From: Thermoplasmata archaeon
GTDB taxonomy: Archaea; Thermoplasmatota; DAOVMN01
Direction: 5' to 3'
NCBI GenBank assembly: GCA_030630685.1
Contig: DAOVMN010000003.1
Location: 1-22,791, forward strand
Length of the DNA stretch: 22,791 nt
The translations under genes were made by a program, and so were the position numbers. A model generated the notes under the pieces. That model was not told the DNA's origin. It searched no databases and was given only the letters and a program-made list of their open reading frames with translations. Numbering within the stretch: position 1 is the stretch's first letter; every line of letters begins with the position of its first letter. This document shows, in pieces, positions 1 to 9,700 of the stretch.

Positions 1-60
1 CACGGATGACACCGATCAATGAAAAATCCGCGGAAATACGCCAAATCCGTGTCATACGCG
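1..60. repeat. Imperfect 60-nt palindrome at the window edge
   Basis: Positions 1-16 pair with 45-60 at 13 of 16 bases, and the exact centre (30.5) falls in a perfect CCGCGG (28-33). The arms carry the complementary cores ATGACAC (6-12) and GTGTCAT (49-55). The element may continue left of the window. It resembles dispersed intergenic palindromes with an ATCCGTGTCAT core that I recall from environmental genomes, but no second copy is present here. It could be a mobile intergenic repeat or a bidirectional terminator for a gene to the left. Confidence 0.45.
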
Positions 61-111
61 CTCCTATTCGCTACCTTACAACATTATCCCAAAAAATAGT
101 AGAGCACCGAA

Positions 112-128
112 CCGAAAGCCATATATAA
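112..128 (+). promoter_or_regulatory. BRE/TATA promoter of the cdc48-hsp20-regulator operon
   Basis: A purine-rich BRE-like CCGAAAG (112-118) precedes a strong TATA element, ATATATAA (121-128). Archaeal spacing predicts a start site near 150, giving a leader of about 44 nt before the ATG at 194. No other promoter-like sequence is seen before the next two genes, which follow within 15 nt or overlap. Confidence 0.65.
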
Positions 129-155
129 CAACACCGACTTGTCAACCCTAACTAA

Positions 156-170
156 ACAACCCCAGGTTGT
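156..170. promoter_or_regulatory. Candidate operator dyad just downstream of the predicted start site
   Basis: ACAACC (156-161) and GGTTGT (165-170) form a perfect 6-bp inverted repeat with a 3-nt spacer. A CTAAC sequence (148-152) lies directly upstream at the predicted start site. It matches one half of the CTAAC-N5-GTTAG site I recall for the HSR1 heat-shock regulator of Archaeoglobus, but the second half is absent. The location suits repression by the regulator at the end of this operon. The pairing is seen; the operator role is inferred. Confidence 0.3.
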
Positions 171-193
171 ACACCTTCGTGGGAAGTGAGGAT

Positions 194-2377
194 ATGACTA
201 TAGTAAAGGTTATGGAAGCGCGCCCCAGGGACGTTGGCAGGGGAATCGCCAGACTCGACCAGGGAATCATCGAGGAAATGGGCCTCCAGACAGGGGACGC
301 AATCCTCATCGAGGGAACAAAGAAAACAGGCATGCTTACCTACCCTACATATCCAGAGGACAGGGGTAAGGGCGGCATACGGATCGACGGTTCCTGCCGA
401 AGGAATGCCGGAGTCGGGATAGACGATAAAGTAAGGATCAGGAAAATAACACCAAAGCGTGCCAGGAAGATCACCTTCGCACCCACCGAGCATGTCAGGT
501 TCATGGGTGGTGAGGAGTATCTCCAGCAGACCCTCTACGGCAGGATGATAACCAAAGGGGACATCGTGGAGATATCGGTCATGGGGCGGAAGTTCGATAT
601 TGTGGCCATCCGGGTCTCCCCATCTGCGGAATCCGTGTATGTGGGAGAGAACACCAGGATCGTGCTCAGGGAGAGGCCAGAGGAGGTCAAGACCCTTACC
701 CGCGTGTCGTACGAGGACATAGGCGGATTGGAAGAAGAAATACGGAAGGTCAGGGAGATGATCGAGCTTCCCCTGCGCCACCCGGAGATATTCGAGAAGC
801 TTGGCGTGGAGGCACCCAAGGGCATCCTGCTCTTCGGCCCCCCTGGTACCGGCAAGACCCTGTTAGCTAAAGCTGTGGCTTCGGAGACCGAATCCAACTT
901 TCACAACCTCAGCGGCCCGGAGATCATGTCCAAGTTCTATGGGCAGAGCGAGGAGAACCTCAGGGGAATATTCAAGGAAGCCCAGGAGAACGCTCCTTCT
1001 ATCATATTCATCGATGAGATCGATTCGATTGCTCCCAAACGGGACGAGGTGAGGGGCGAGGTGGAGCAGCGTGTGGTCGCTCAGCTTTTGGCGCTCATGG
1101 ACGGCCTGGAATCCAGAGGAAAGGTTATAGTCATTGGTGCAACCAACCGTCAGAATGCCCTTGATCCCGCACTGAGAAGACCGGGGAGGCTGGACCGCGA
1201 GATCGAGATCGGCATCCCTGACAAGAAAGGAAGGAAAGTCATCCTTGAGATACATACACGCGGTATGCCCCTTGAGGATGATGTGAACATCCAGGAGCTC
1301 GCCAGCCTCACCCATGGATATACCGGTGCAGACATCTCCGCTCTAACTAAAGAGGCGGCCATGCGTGCCCTCAGGCGGATCCTTCCGGAGATCGATGACG
1401 AGGATGAGACGCTCCCCGCTGAGCTACTAAACAGGCTCGTGGTATCCAGAACGGACTTCTTCGATGCCCTGCGGGAGATGGAGCCTTCCACGCTTCGGGA
1501 GGTCATTATCGAGAACCCGGATGTAAGATGGGAGGATATCGGCGGTCTGGAGGATGAGAAGCAGGAGCTCAGGGAGGTCGTGGAGTGGCCAATGAAATAC
1601 GAGTCCCTTTTCCAACACCTCAAAGCTGAGGCCCCGAGAGGCATTCTTCTCTACGGCCCCCCCGGGACCGGTAAGACCCTCTTAGCCAAAGCGGTGGCAA
1701 CCGAGAGCGAGGCGAACTTCATCTCTGTGAAGGGTCCCGAGTTCCTGAGCAAATGGGTGGGAGAAAGCGAGAAAGCCGTGCGCGAGACCTTCAGGAAGGC
1801 CAAGCAGGCGGCCCCTGCCATCATTTTCCTTGACGAGTTGGATTCCATCGCACCCGTGAGGGGAACAGGCTCGGATTCAAGGGTCACCGAGAGGGTTATT
1901 AGTCAACTGCTCACAGAGATGGACGGACTCGAGAGCCTGCACAATGTGATCGTCATAGCCGCCACAAACCGTCCCGACATGCTGGACCCTGCTCTGCTTC
2001 GGCCTGGGAGGTTCGACAGGCTGGTGCACACCGGTTTTCCAGACTTCGAGGCCAGGAAAAGCATCTTCTTCATTCATACCAAGGACAAACCCCTTGAGAA
2101 AGATGTATCCCTAAACGATATGGCCAAGAGGACAGAGAACTATTCGGGAGCAGATATCGCTGCGGTGTGTCGGGAGGCGGTGATGAACTCCATCCGAAGA
2201 TTTATCCAGGGGGGGCAAAAGGGCGAGATCAGGGACCAGTGCATCACAGGGGAGGACTTTGACAAAGCCCTTGAGAAGGTGGCTCCATCTAGAGAGAAAG
2301 ACATGACCGATGAGTCTATCCGATGGTTCAAAAAGCTCAGGGATAAGGATGTTAAGAAGAGCGATTATATCGCCTGA
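194..2377 (+). CDS. Cdc48/VCP (VAT-type) AAA+ ATPase
   Basis: This 727-residue double-ring AAA+ unfoldase pulls substrates apart using ATP and usually feeds the proteasome. The N-terminal part (about 1-180) is the Cdc48 N domain, recognisable by the RPRDVGRGIARLD segment near its start. D1 has Walker A GPPGTGKT at 215-222 and Walker B IIFIDEID at 270-277. D2 has Walker A GPPGTGKT at 488-495 and Walker B IIFLDELD at 543-550. Both ATPase sites look intact. The C-terminus (SDYIA) is not a terminal HbYX proteasome-docking motif. The ATG at 194 was chosen because GTGAGG precedes it and the protein then begins like the family. An in-frame TTG at 167 would add nine residues but falls inside the dyad. 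It is the first gene of the heat-shock operon, and hsp20 starts 15 nt after its stop. Confidence 0.96.
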   Translation: MTIVKVMEARPRDVGRGIARLDQGIIEEMGLQTGDAILIEGTKKTGMLTYPTYPEDRGKGGIRIDGSCRRNAGVGIDDKVRIRKITPKRARKITFAPTEHVRFMGGEEYLQQTLYGRMITKGDIVEISVMGRKFDIVAIRVSPSAESVYVGENTRIVLRERPEEVKTLTRVSYEDIGGLEEEIRKVREMIELPLRHPEIFEKLGVEAPKGILLFGPPGTGKTLLAKAVASETESNFHNLSGPEIMSKFYGQSEENLRGIFKEAQENAPSIIFIDEIDSIAPKRDEVRGEVEQRVVAQLLALMDGLESRGKVIVIGATNRQNALDPALRRPGRLDREIEIGIPDKKGRKVILEIHTRGMPLEDDVNIQELASLTHGYTGADISALTKEAAMRALRRILPEIDDEDETLPAELLNRLVVSRTDFFDALREMEPSTLREVIIENPDVRWEDIGGLEDEKQELREVVEWPMKYESLFQHLKAEAPRGILLYGPPGTGKTLLAKAVATESEANFISVKGPEFLSKWVGESEKAVRETFRKAKQAAPAIIFLDELDSIAPVRGTGSDSRVTERVISQLLTEMDGLESLHNVIVIAATNRPDMLDPALLRPGRFDRLVHTGFPDFEARKSIFFIHTKDKPLEKDVSLNDMAKRTENYSGADIAAVCREAVMNSIRRFIQGGQKGEIRDQCITGEDFDKALEKVAPSREKDMTDESIRWFKKLRDKDVKKSDYIA

Positions 2378-2392
2378 GATGAGGTGGTGAGG

Positions 2393-2866
2393 ATGAGAAA
2401 AAAGGATTTCCTGAACTTGTTTGCAATAGAGTTCACATCGTTCGACCCAAGGTTCGAGAGGATGTTCAGGGAGATGGATGAACTCATGAGGGAATTCGAG
2501 AGGGAGTTCTATCGGCCATGGGGCCCTGAGGGGGAAGCGGGATGGAGCAGAATAGAGTATATGCACCAACCTGCTCAATCCAAACCATCCCGGGATGCCC
2601 CGTCCGGTTATCTGAAACCAGTGGTTGATATTCTCGAGGAGGGTGGAATATTCAGGGTTATCGCTGAGATGCCAGGAATCCCCTGCCTGGAGGATATCCT
2701 GGTAAGGGTTGATGGGGATTGGCTCACAATAAAAGGGGATGGGGAGACCAGAAGGTATTATTCCGAGGTCCCCCTTGGAAGGAGGGTGGATGATAAGGGA
2801 ATGGAGTCGAGCTACAACAACGGGATACTCGAGGTAACGTTCCAGCACGGAGGAGAAGGAGCATGA
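2393..2866 (+). CDS. Hsp20/alpha-crystallin small heat-shock protein
   Basis: A 157-residue small heat-shock protein, an ATP-independent holdase that keeps unfolded proteins soluble. The N-terminal third is a helical segment rich in Phe, Arg and Glu (FDPRFERMFREMDELMREFE). The alpha-crystallin domain covers about residues 66-154, shown by the PVVDILEEGG opening, the AEMPGI strand, the LTIKGDGE strand and the closing NNGILEVTF motif. The protein ends directly after that domain, so the C-terminal I-x-I/V motif used for oligomer assembly in many relatives is missing. The ATG at 2393 is preceded by GAGGTG at 2381-2386; two in-frame GTG codons at 2384 and 2387 lie inside this ribosome binding site and are unlikely starts. 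Its stop overlaps the next start (ATGA). Confidence 0.93.
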   Translation: MRKKDFLNLFAIEFTSFDPRFERMFREMDELMREFEREFYRPWGPEGEAGWSRIEYMHQPAQSKPSRDAPSGYLKPVVDILEEGGIFRVIAEMPGIPCLEDILVRVDGDWLTIKGDGETRRYYSEVPLGRRVDDKGMESSYNNGILEVTFQHGGEGA

Positions 2867-3555
2867 ATCACCTTGGGATCGATGAGATATTCTCGGTACT
2901 CGAGAACCCCACACGAAGGCGGATACTCGGTCTCTTATCCATGGAGACACATTATCCCCTTCAGCTCGCCAGGGAATTGGGCATCTCGCAGCAGGCGGTA
3001 GGAAAACACATCAAGGTTTTAGAGGAGCACGGGCTGATCCGCTCATTCGAGAAACCATCTGACATAGGCGGGCCGCCAAGAAAGTATTATATTCCAATCC
3101 ACTGTTTCAGCATGAGGATCGACATGGGCCCGGGGGTATTTGAAACCTCTTACCTTGAACGAGAGGGCCGCAAAATGAGCTCGTCTATACTAATCGACAA
3201 GAAAGAGGCCCCCTCCCGATCAACTGGGCAAAGAACCGAGGTACTGAAAAGAACCGAGATGCTGAAAAAAATATCCCGGGAATTGAAGATCCTGAACTCC
3301 GCGCTCGAGACCATCGAGAATGAGAGGATGAAGCTCCTGAATCGACGTGAGGAACTCCTCGAGAACGCAGGCACTATCGTGGGGACCCTGATCCCGAACT
3401 ACATAGAAAGAAGGTTGATCTACCACCTTATCGAGGAAGGCCCCACCCCCATGGAAGAGATATCCGAGAGATTCGACAGGCGGATCAAACAGCTCAGAAA
3501 ACTCCAGGAGGGGATCGAGGAGCAGTACGGTCTGAACTGGCTCTTTGGGGATTGA
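2863..3555 (+). CDS. Phr/HSR1-like winged-helix heat-shock regulator
   Basis: A 230-residue ArsR-type DNA-binding protein. The N-terminal winged helix spans about residues 8-80: TRRRILGLL, then the recognition-helix region GISQQAVGKHIKVLEEHGLI and the wing GGPPRKYYIPI. This order matches Pyrococcus Phr, which represses its own gene, hsp20 and an AAA+ ATPase gene. Archaeoglobus HSR1 is likewise encoded with cdc48 and hsp20. A charged coiled coil (about 125-165) follows. The C-terminal part (about 182-228, IERRLIYHLIEEGPTPMEEI) could be a second helix-turn-helix. The gene overlaps hsp20 by 4 nt, so autoregulation of the operon is the simplest reading. The family call is well supported; the target set is inferred from gene order. 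Confidence 0.88.
   Translation: MNHLGIDEIFSVLENPTRRRILGLLSMETHYPLQLARELGISQQAVGKHIKVLEEHGLIRSFEKPSDIGGPPRKYYIPIHCFSMRIDMGPGVFETSYLEREGRKMSSSILIDKKEAPSRSTGQRTEVLKRTEMLKKISRELKILNSALETIENERMKLLNRREELLENAGTIVGTLIPNYIERRLIYHLIEEGPTPMEEISERFDRRIKQLRKLQEGIEEQYGLNWLFGD
3233..3268 (+). repeat. 18-nt tandem duplication inside the regulator gene
   Basis: Two adjacent units (3233-3250 and 3251-3268) differ at only two positions and encode RTEVLK and RTEMLK. They sit at the start of the coiled-coil linker between the winged helix and the C-terminal domain. The length is a multiple of three, so the frame is kept. Confidence 0.8.
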
Positions 3556-3573
3556 AAGATATTCACCCGGCTC

Positions 3574-3652
3574 TTTTATAAACACCCCCTTGATTTTCCC
3601 TCTTCTGACCATCCGACCATAATCCTTCCATCTGACCATAATCTTTATAATA
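3574..3652 (+). promoter_or_regulatory. Promoter region of the giant surface-protein gene with GACCAT repeats
   Basis: Two TATA-like sequences are present: TTTTATAAA (3574-3582) and TTTATAATAAAGG (3644-3656). The second fits a start site near 3675, about 50 nt before the ATG at 3726. Between them, GACCAT occurs at 3607, 3615 and 3633, and the last two copies extend to GACCATAATC, 18 nt apart. Repeats directly upstream of a TATA box are a plausible activator or repressor site. This is the only regulatory-looking structure in the intergenic stretch. Confidence 0.45.
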
Positions 3653-3711
3653 AAGGATAACATGCTCCATTCTACCGTATTTTCTTTTCATGGAAACTTG
3701 GAGGGAAATAC

Positions 3712-3718
3712 GAGGAGG
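3712..3718 (+). promoter_or_regulatory. Shine-Dalgarno site that fixes the start of the giant surface protein
   Basis: GAGGAGG ends 7 nt before the ATG at 3726. It favours this start over the in-frame ATG at 3690, which has no such site and would put 12 extra residues before the signal peptide. Confidence 0.75.
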
Positions 3719-3725
3719 ACTAAAC

Positions 3726-6700
3726 ATGAAACGCAATAAGCTATCAGCATTATTCGTGCTGCTCGTGGCACTACTTTTTTTGCTGCCGTCAGCGGCTGCG
3801 CTCGGATCGACTTCTGGTGAAAGTGGAGACACTGAGCCGGAAGCAGAGAATTCAGTGCCGTTAGGTGAAGAAATGGAGACTGAATATTCGGAAGCAGGAG
3901 AGGATCCAGAGATCCCGGACCCTGTGAACGAATTGACAGAAAACTCCTATCTTGTGCCTTACGGTCAACAGATAACCCATCCTGTCAAACCAGTCGGCCC
4001 TGGAAATGGACCAGACACTTCCGTTGAAACAAAATCCTCTGTGATGGTCATCAGCAAGATCGGGCTCCATGATGAAGATGGATTCCCTGTGGACGAGCTT
4101 GATGACGGTGAAGAGGGTAAGGTCTCGGCAGAGGTCACCAACGAGGGCGGAAAGGAAGACGTCATGACAGATGTCGAGGTGGACTTCTACTACATCGACA
4201 AGGACGAGGACACCTACTACATCGACGGTGCCAACATCGAGTACATCGAGGGTGACGGCAACTCATCCACAGCCATGGTGAACTGGACGACCGACATGCT
4301 TGCCAGAACGATCAAGGTCATTGCGGATGCGGACGGAAGCGATGGCGGTCCAAGTGAAGGTTACCAGGATGTCAATATCACCCAGGCAAACTATGCCCAG
4401 AAGATATACTGTCCCTATCCCGCGGGCTCGGGAGAAGCAGGTGACACCCTTAACTATTGGATCAAGGTGGACAACATCGGTGAGAAGACCGATGATGTGA
4501 AGCTCGAGGTGGAAGGTGCTGGTGTGTGGAGCGTCAAGTTCGACAACGGCCAGAGCACCAAGACCATATATAACATGAAATCAGAGGAGCACAAATGGGA
4601 GAAGGTATCCGTCACCATCCCAAACGGTGCCGGAGGTGATGCCTACAAGGATATAACAATCAAGGCAACCTCACAGAGCAATACCAACAAGGTGAGGACC
4701 TTCGATCTCAGGACCACGGTGCTGAGGTCCGATACACCCATCCTTATCCTTGACAGGGACCACGGCAGCCAGCCTCAACCTTACTGGAATGACGCCAGCC
4801 GGTACTGGGCCCAGGCCCTGGACGATGGCGGCTATACCGGAATGCACTACAGAACAACGAGTTCCGTCTCTGACACCAAGGATTACGACATCATCATGCT
4901 GTCTGCCGGCTACGACTGGCAGTACGGGCTTACATCCACTGACGAGACCAACCTGATCGCCTTTCTCAAGGACGGAGGGTCCGTGTGGATCGGCGGCGGC
5001 CTGTTCATGCAGGCGTCCGATGAACCCAGCTATGGCAAGACCTGTGTCCATCCACTGTACTACAACTACATGAATGTATCCTGGCAGGCACAAAACAGAC
5101 ATCCACCGAGACCCCTTATCGGTGTGGCAGGTGACCCGATCGGCAAGGGCATGGTCTATAGCATGAACTATGTCTGGACAGTTGGCCAGGATTGGGGAGA
5201 ATCCGTCTGGCCCTATACGAACGATACCTGGAGCGCCGGGATATACCATCATGGTGACGTTTACGCTGGGATGAGGCATCACTGGCAGGGCTCCACACCG
5301 GACAAACCCGAGGAATACCGCTCGGTGTATACTGGCATCGATCTTTGCCAGGTGGGTGACGAGTTCCCTATGAGCTCGAGTGGCTATTGGGGAGATCCGG
5401 ACAGGACGGATGTGATGTACAACATCGCCACCTGGCTCGGGGTTGCCCCACCTCTGCCCAAGGCAAACGACCTGGCTCTCGAAAAGATCATTGATCCTGC
5501 TGGCGATTACATCTATCCTGGAGACGACATGACCATCAATGTGGAGGTGGCCAACTACGGTATCAAAGACTATGAAACCTCCTATACCGTTACAGTGGAT
5601 ATCGAGCAGACGAACGGTGCCTATACGAAAACCCTTACCAAGCCCATGGACGCAAGCGATAATCCCATCCCGGCACGTGGTTGGGCATATCCAGGGGCCC
5701 AGATCGTGTCCCTTGACTGGACCGTACCTACCGAGGAGGATGCTGAATACAAGTTCACGGCCAAGGTGGGAAGCGATGACAACAACGACAACAACGAGAA
5801 GGTCGCCACTGCCACTGCAAAGAAGGTCGAGGATATGCGCACAAACAAATGCGAATGGGAATGGAGGACACACTACTGGCTCACAGCCGTGAAGGACACC
5901 CCCATCCGCTTTGACCTGGAGGTGGAGAACATTGGTGCACGGGAATCCACCTTCGATGCCTATGTGAACATCCTGGACCCATGGGAATCCGGTATTCTTG
6001 CCAAGCTCGAAAAAGAGGTTAAAGTGGGCGCAGGTCACACAAAAACCGTGCACTTCGTCTGGACACCGGACAAGGCCGCGGGATGTCGGGATGCAACACA
6101 GTCCTGGAGGGTCAGCTATACAGATGACGGTCCCCCCTACTGGATAGATGTCGGTGTGGATTACAAGGATGACGACACCAGCAATAACGAGATCGAGCAT
6201 GATAAAGCTGACTATGGTGGCCAGGTTGGTGATATCACCGTGGTAGAGTGGTATGAAAGCGGCGAAGCGGGTGCCCATGGCTGGGACCTCGGGGATCCCT
6301 GGCACTTTACTCCTATGTTTACTCAGGGTGGCGAGTATGGTGCCTGGCACGGGAACAAGACCTCGGTGGCAGAAGGAAAACCACACTACGACGATAATAC
6401 CAAGGGCATCATGACCTCACCGGTTCTGGACTGGGGACAGTACTCTGCCGTTCGTTCCGATTATCTCTATGTTGTTCAGATGCGTAATCCAGATTACGTC
6501 TCCATCCAGATCAAGAAGGAGGACGAGCCGGACTACTGGAAGGATGCTCCCCACAACCACTACGCTAACTATTCAATGGATCGTGGGAGTGGCGGTTATC
6601 TGAACAATGGTAACAACTATAATGATTACGCAGGCCACGAAACGCAGATCAGGTGGTGCTTCAAATCCGATGAGGCGACCAACCATATAGGTTTCACCTG

Positions 6701-9700
6701 GGATATCTTTATACTCATGGCGACAGCGGACAACTACTTCGACAAGGACCTTATACTCGATAACATCGCGGTGGAGCCGTTGGTGGGAGGCCTCGAGGAG
6801 GAGCGGAAGATCAAGGTCACCGCCAAGAACATAGGTGAGATTGTTCCGGACAGCAGCTTCCGTGTCTGGTGCAACGTTACAGATGACCAGGGAGAACAGC
6901 AGGATGTCGAGGTAGGAGAAGGAGGAAACAAGCGCAACTACCAGGATGTCCCGCAGAACAATAGCTTCGAGAAGGGCACGACCCAGACCGTTTATTGGAG
7001 TTGGTACCCTGAGGAGTACGGCATCTACGACATCGAGTGTTCGGTGGAGTGGGACCAGGACGAGTTCCCTGGAAACAACATGCTCGATACCGTTGGTCTT
7101 GTGCAGTACTACTTCTACTTCGATGACATGGAGAGCGGCAACCCGCCGCCCAACAAACGTGAAGGAGGATATTACGATCCGTGGGTTACCGGCACCGAGG
7201 ACACCAATGGCAAAGGCGGAGACAGGGCAACGGACGACTGGGAAGAGGATGAGCCCACGTATGGGCCGACAGGCGCGTACAGCGGGACCAAATGCTGGGG
7301 CACTAACCTGGCGGGAGACTACTCCAACAACAGCAAGGACAGCTCCTATCTCTCCGTGCACGTGGACCTGAAGACTGCCAAGCAGCCGTACCTCATTTTC
7401 GCTCACTGGTTGGAGATCGAGGCTCAGGGATACGACACCGCCTATGTGGAGATCCAGGAGGTGGATGAGGACAAATGGCACCAACTGTGGCAGAACCCGG
7501 AGCCAGAGAAGCGGCACTATGCGACCAGGGGCTGGGTGATGGTGAACATCAGCCTCGAGGACTGGCAGCTCAAGGACATCAACCTGAGATTCAGGTTCAT
7601 GAGCGACAGCGATGTCGTCTATCCCGGCTGGTACATCGATGATGTGGGTATATCCGGCATAACTCCGCCGGAATATGACGCACGAATAGACAAGATCGAG
7701 GTCACGCCCTTCTACGGTGGAAACATCCCGCCGGGCGAGAGCATCATCATCGATACCACGATCAGCAACATCGGTATACGCGACAGCGGCGGAAGCCATA
7801 AGATCACAGTGAGCGGTAAGGTCTACAAGGTGGTCGGGGAGAACAAGAACAAGATCGCAGACCTTGCAGCACAGGAGATACAGATCAACAGCGGTCAGAG
7901 AGGGGTTGTGAGCTTCAGTTATCTGCTCCCGAATGGAGAGGGTGTGAAGTACGAGATCGATATCTCGGTGGCCTATCCCGGCGATGAATTCCCGGGTAAC
8001 AACGTGGACAGCATTATCCTCTGGGGACGAAAGCTGCACGATGCCGGCATCATCAGGCTCTATGTAACACCCACGCTCGAGGATGCGGGCTATCCAAGGG
8101 TGGTCACGGCAGTGGTGAAAAGCCACAGCAATATCCCGGAGGACTTCAGCATCGACTTCAGGGCGAGGTATGAGGACAAAACCGAGGTCATCGACAGCGG
8201 AAGCGTACCGATAAGCCTCGAGGTGGGAGAGACCAAGGAGGTGAGCTGGAACTGGACCGCATACACCTACGGTTTCTACGATGTTGAAGCCGAGGTGGAC
8301 CTGTTAGGTGATACCAACACCGACCCAGGGCATGAGAACATACTAACCGTCGAGGTCGCGACCGTGGAGAAGATATTCTCGGACACCGTGGACAACCCGG
8401 TGGTAAGCGGCGGTGAGTACTACGACACCTACTGGACCGGTTTAGTATCCTCGGACAGCACCGCAGGATGGCACAAGGAGGGCAGCATAGGCTACCTCTC
8501 CAGGAAGTGCTACTATGTGGGCCGCACGACAGATAGAGGCCGCAGCTATGTTGGTTCCATGAACGTTTCGCTTATCAGCGACCCCATAGATCTCAGCGAT
8601 GTCACGAGCGCTACCCTCAGATGGTACACCATGTTCCATGTGGAGGGTGGTGTGTACGACAATCTGGTCGTCTACTTCTCTGCTGATAACGGCACCGAAT
8701 GGGTGGAGCAGACCAGGTATCCGGGGAACAACTACCGGAACAGCAGTCAGTATCCAGTGAACGACAACGGCTGGCTGATGATGGAAAAAGAACTCAGAAA
8801 TAAGTACTACACCAACGAGTTCAGGATCAGGCTCAGGTTCGTGAGCGACAGGGCTATCAACTACGAGGGCATCTACCTCGATGACATCTCCATCTATGTT
8901 ACAGGCACGCTCGCAAACCATGCTCCTGTGGCACAATTCACGGCACAGTGGATGCAGGATGCAGAGGTCAGGGGCACCGCCTACAGCGAGAGACTCATCA
9001 ACAGACCGATGCCCGAGTTCGAGGAGATCCGAGGCAATCCCGCATTCAACAACCTGCCCAATCCAGAGGCAGGTAAACAGGGTGGCCTCGGTTTCAATGC
9101 CATCGATAAAGTGAGCGATACCATCAGCTTCGATGCAAGCTACAGCTACGAGCCGGACAGGGAAGATAAAAGTATTTCGTATGTCTGGGACTTCGGTGAC
9201 GACACTACCGGCTACGGAGAGACCGTGGACCATCAGTACACAGAGATACCCCTCGAGAAGTTCTATAGGGTAACACTTACCGTGAAAGATGACGATGGTG
9301 ATTCCACTAAGGACTACCTCTATGTATGGCTCGGGAACAGCCCGCCAAGGGTGAGGTTCAATATCACGGACAGCCTCGACATCTCACACATCCTGAACGA
9401 TGAGTTCGGTGCGGAGGTGTTCTATCGTGATACCCTGAAGCTCATTCCGGATGTAGTGGACCCGGAGAACGACCGCATCATATCCTATGAGTGGGTCTTC
9501 GAGGTGAACGAGACAGGGAAGAAGCCGCAAACCACCAAGGCAAGCGATGATGTGGTGGACTTCACTGTGGGTGTGGACCATCTGTACAGTATAGTAGATG
9601 AGGGCAAGCCGGAGATGCCGAGCTACAACACCAATCCGGTGCACTATACCATCACCCTGACCGCAATGGACGAAAACGACAATGAAGGAAGCTACACCCT

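Noticed and set aside
152..781. Long minus-strand open frame opposite cdc48
   Set aside because: It is an antisense shadow of a strongly conserved coding region, with no family-like sequence and no promoter or ribosome binding site.
4671..6386. 571-codon minus-strand frame (and similar long antisense frames at 6573-8126, 8442-9233 and 10882-11670)
   Set aside because: These arise from codon bias in the plus-strand genes. The translations are Val/His/Ile-rich without domain signatures.
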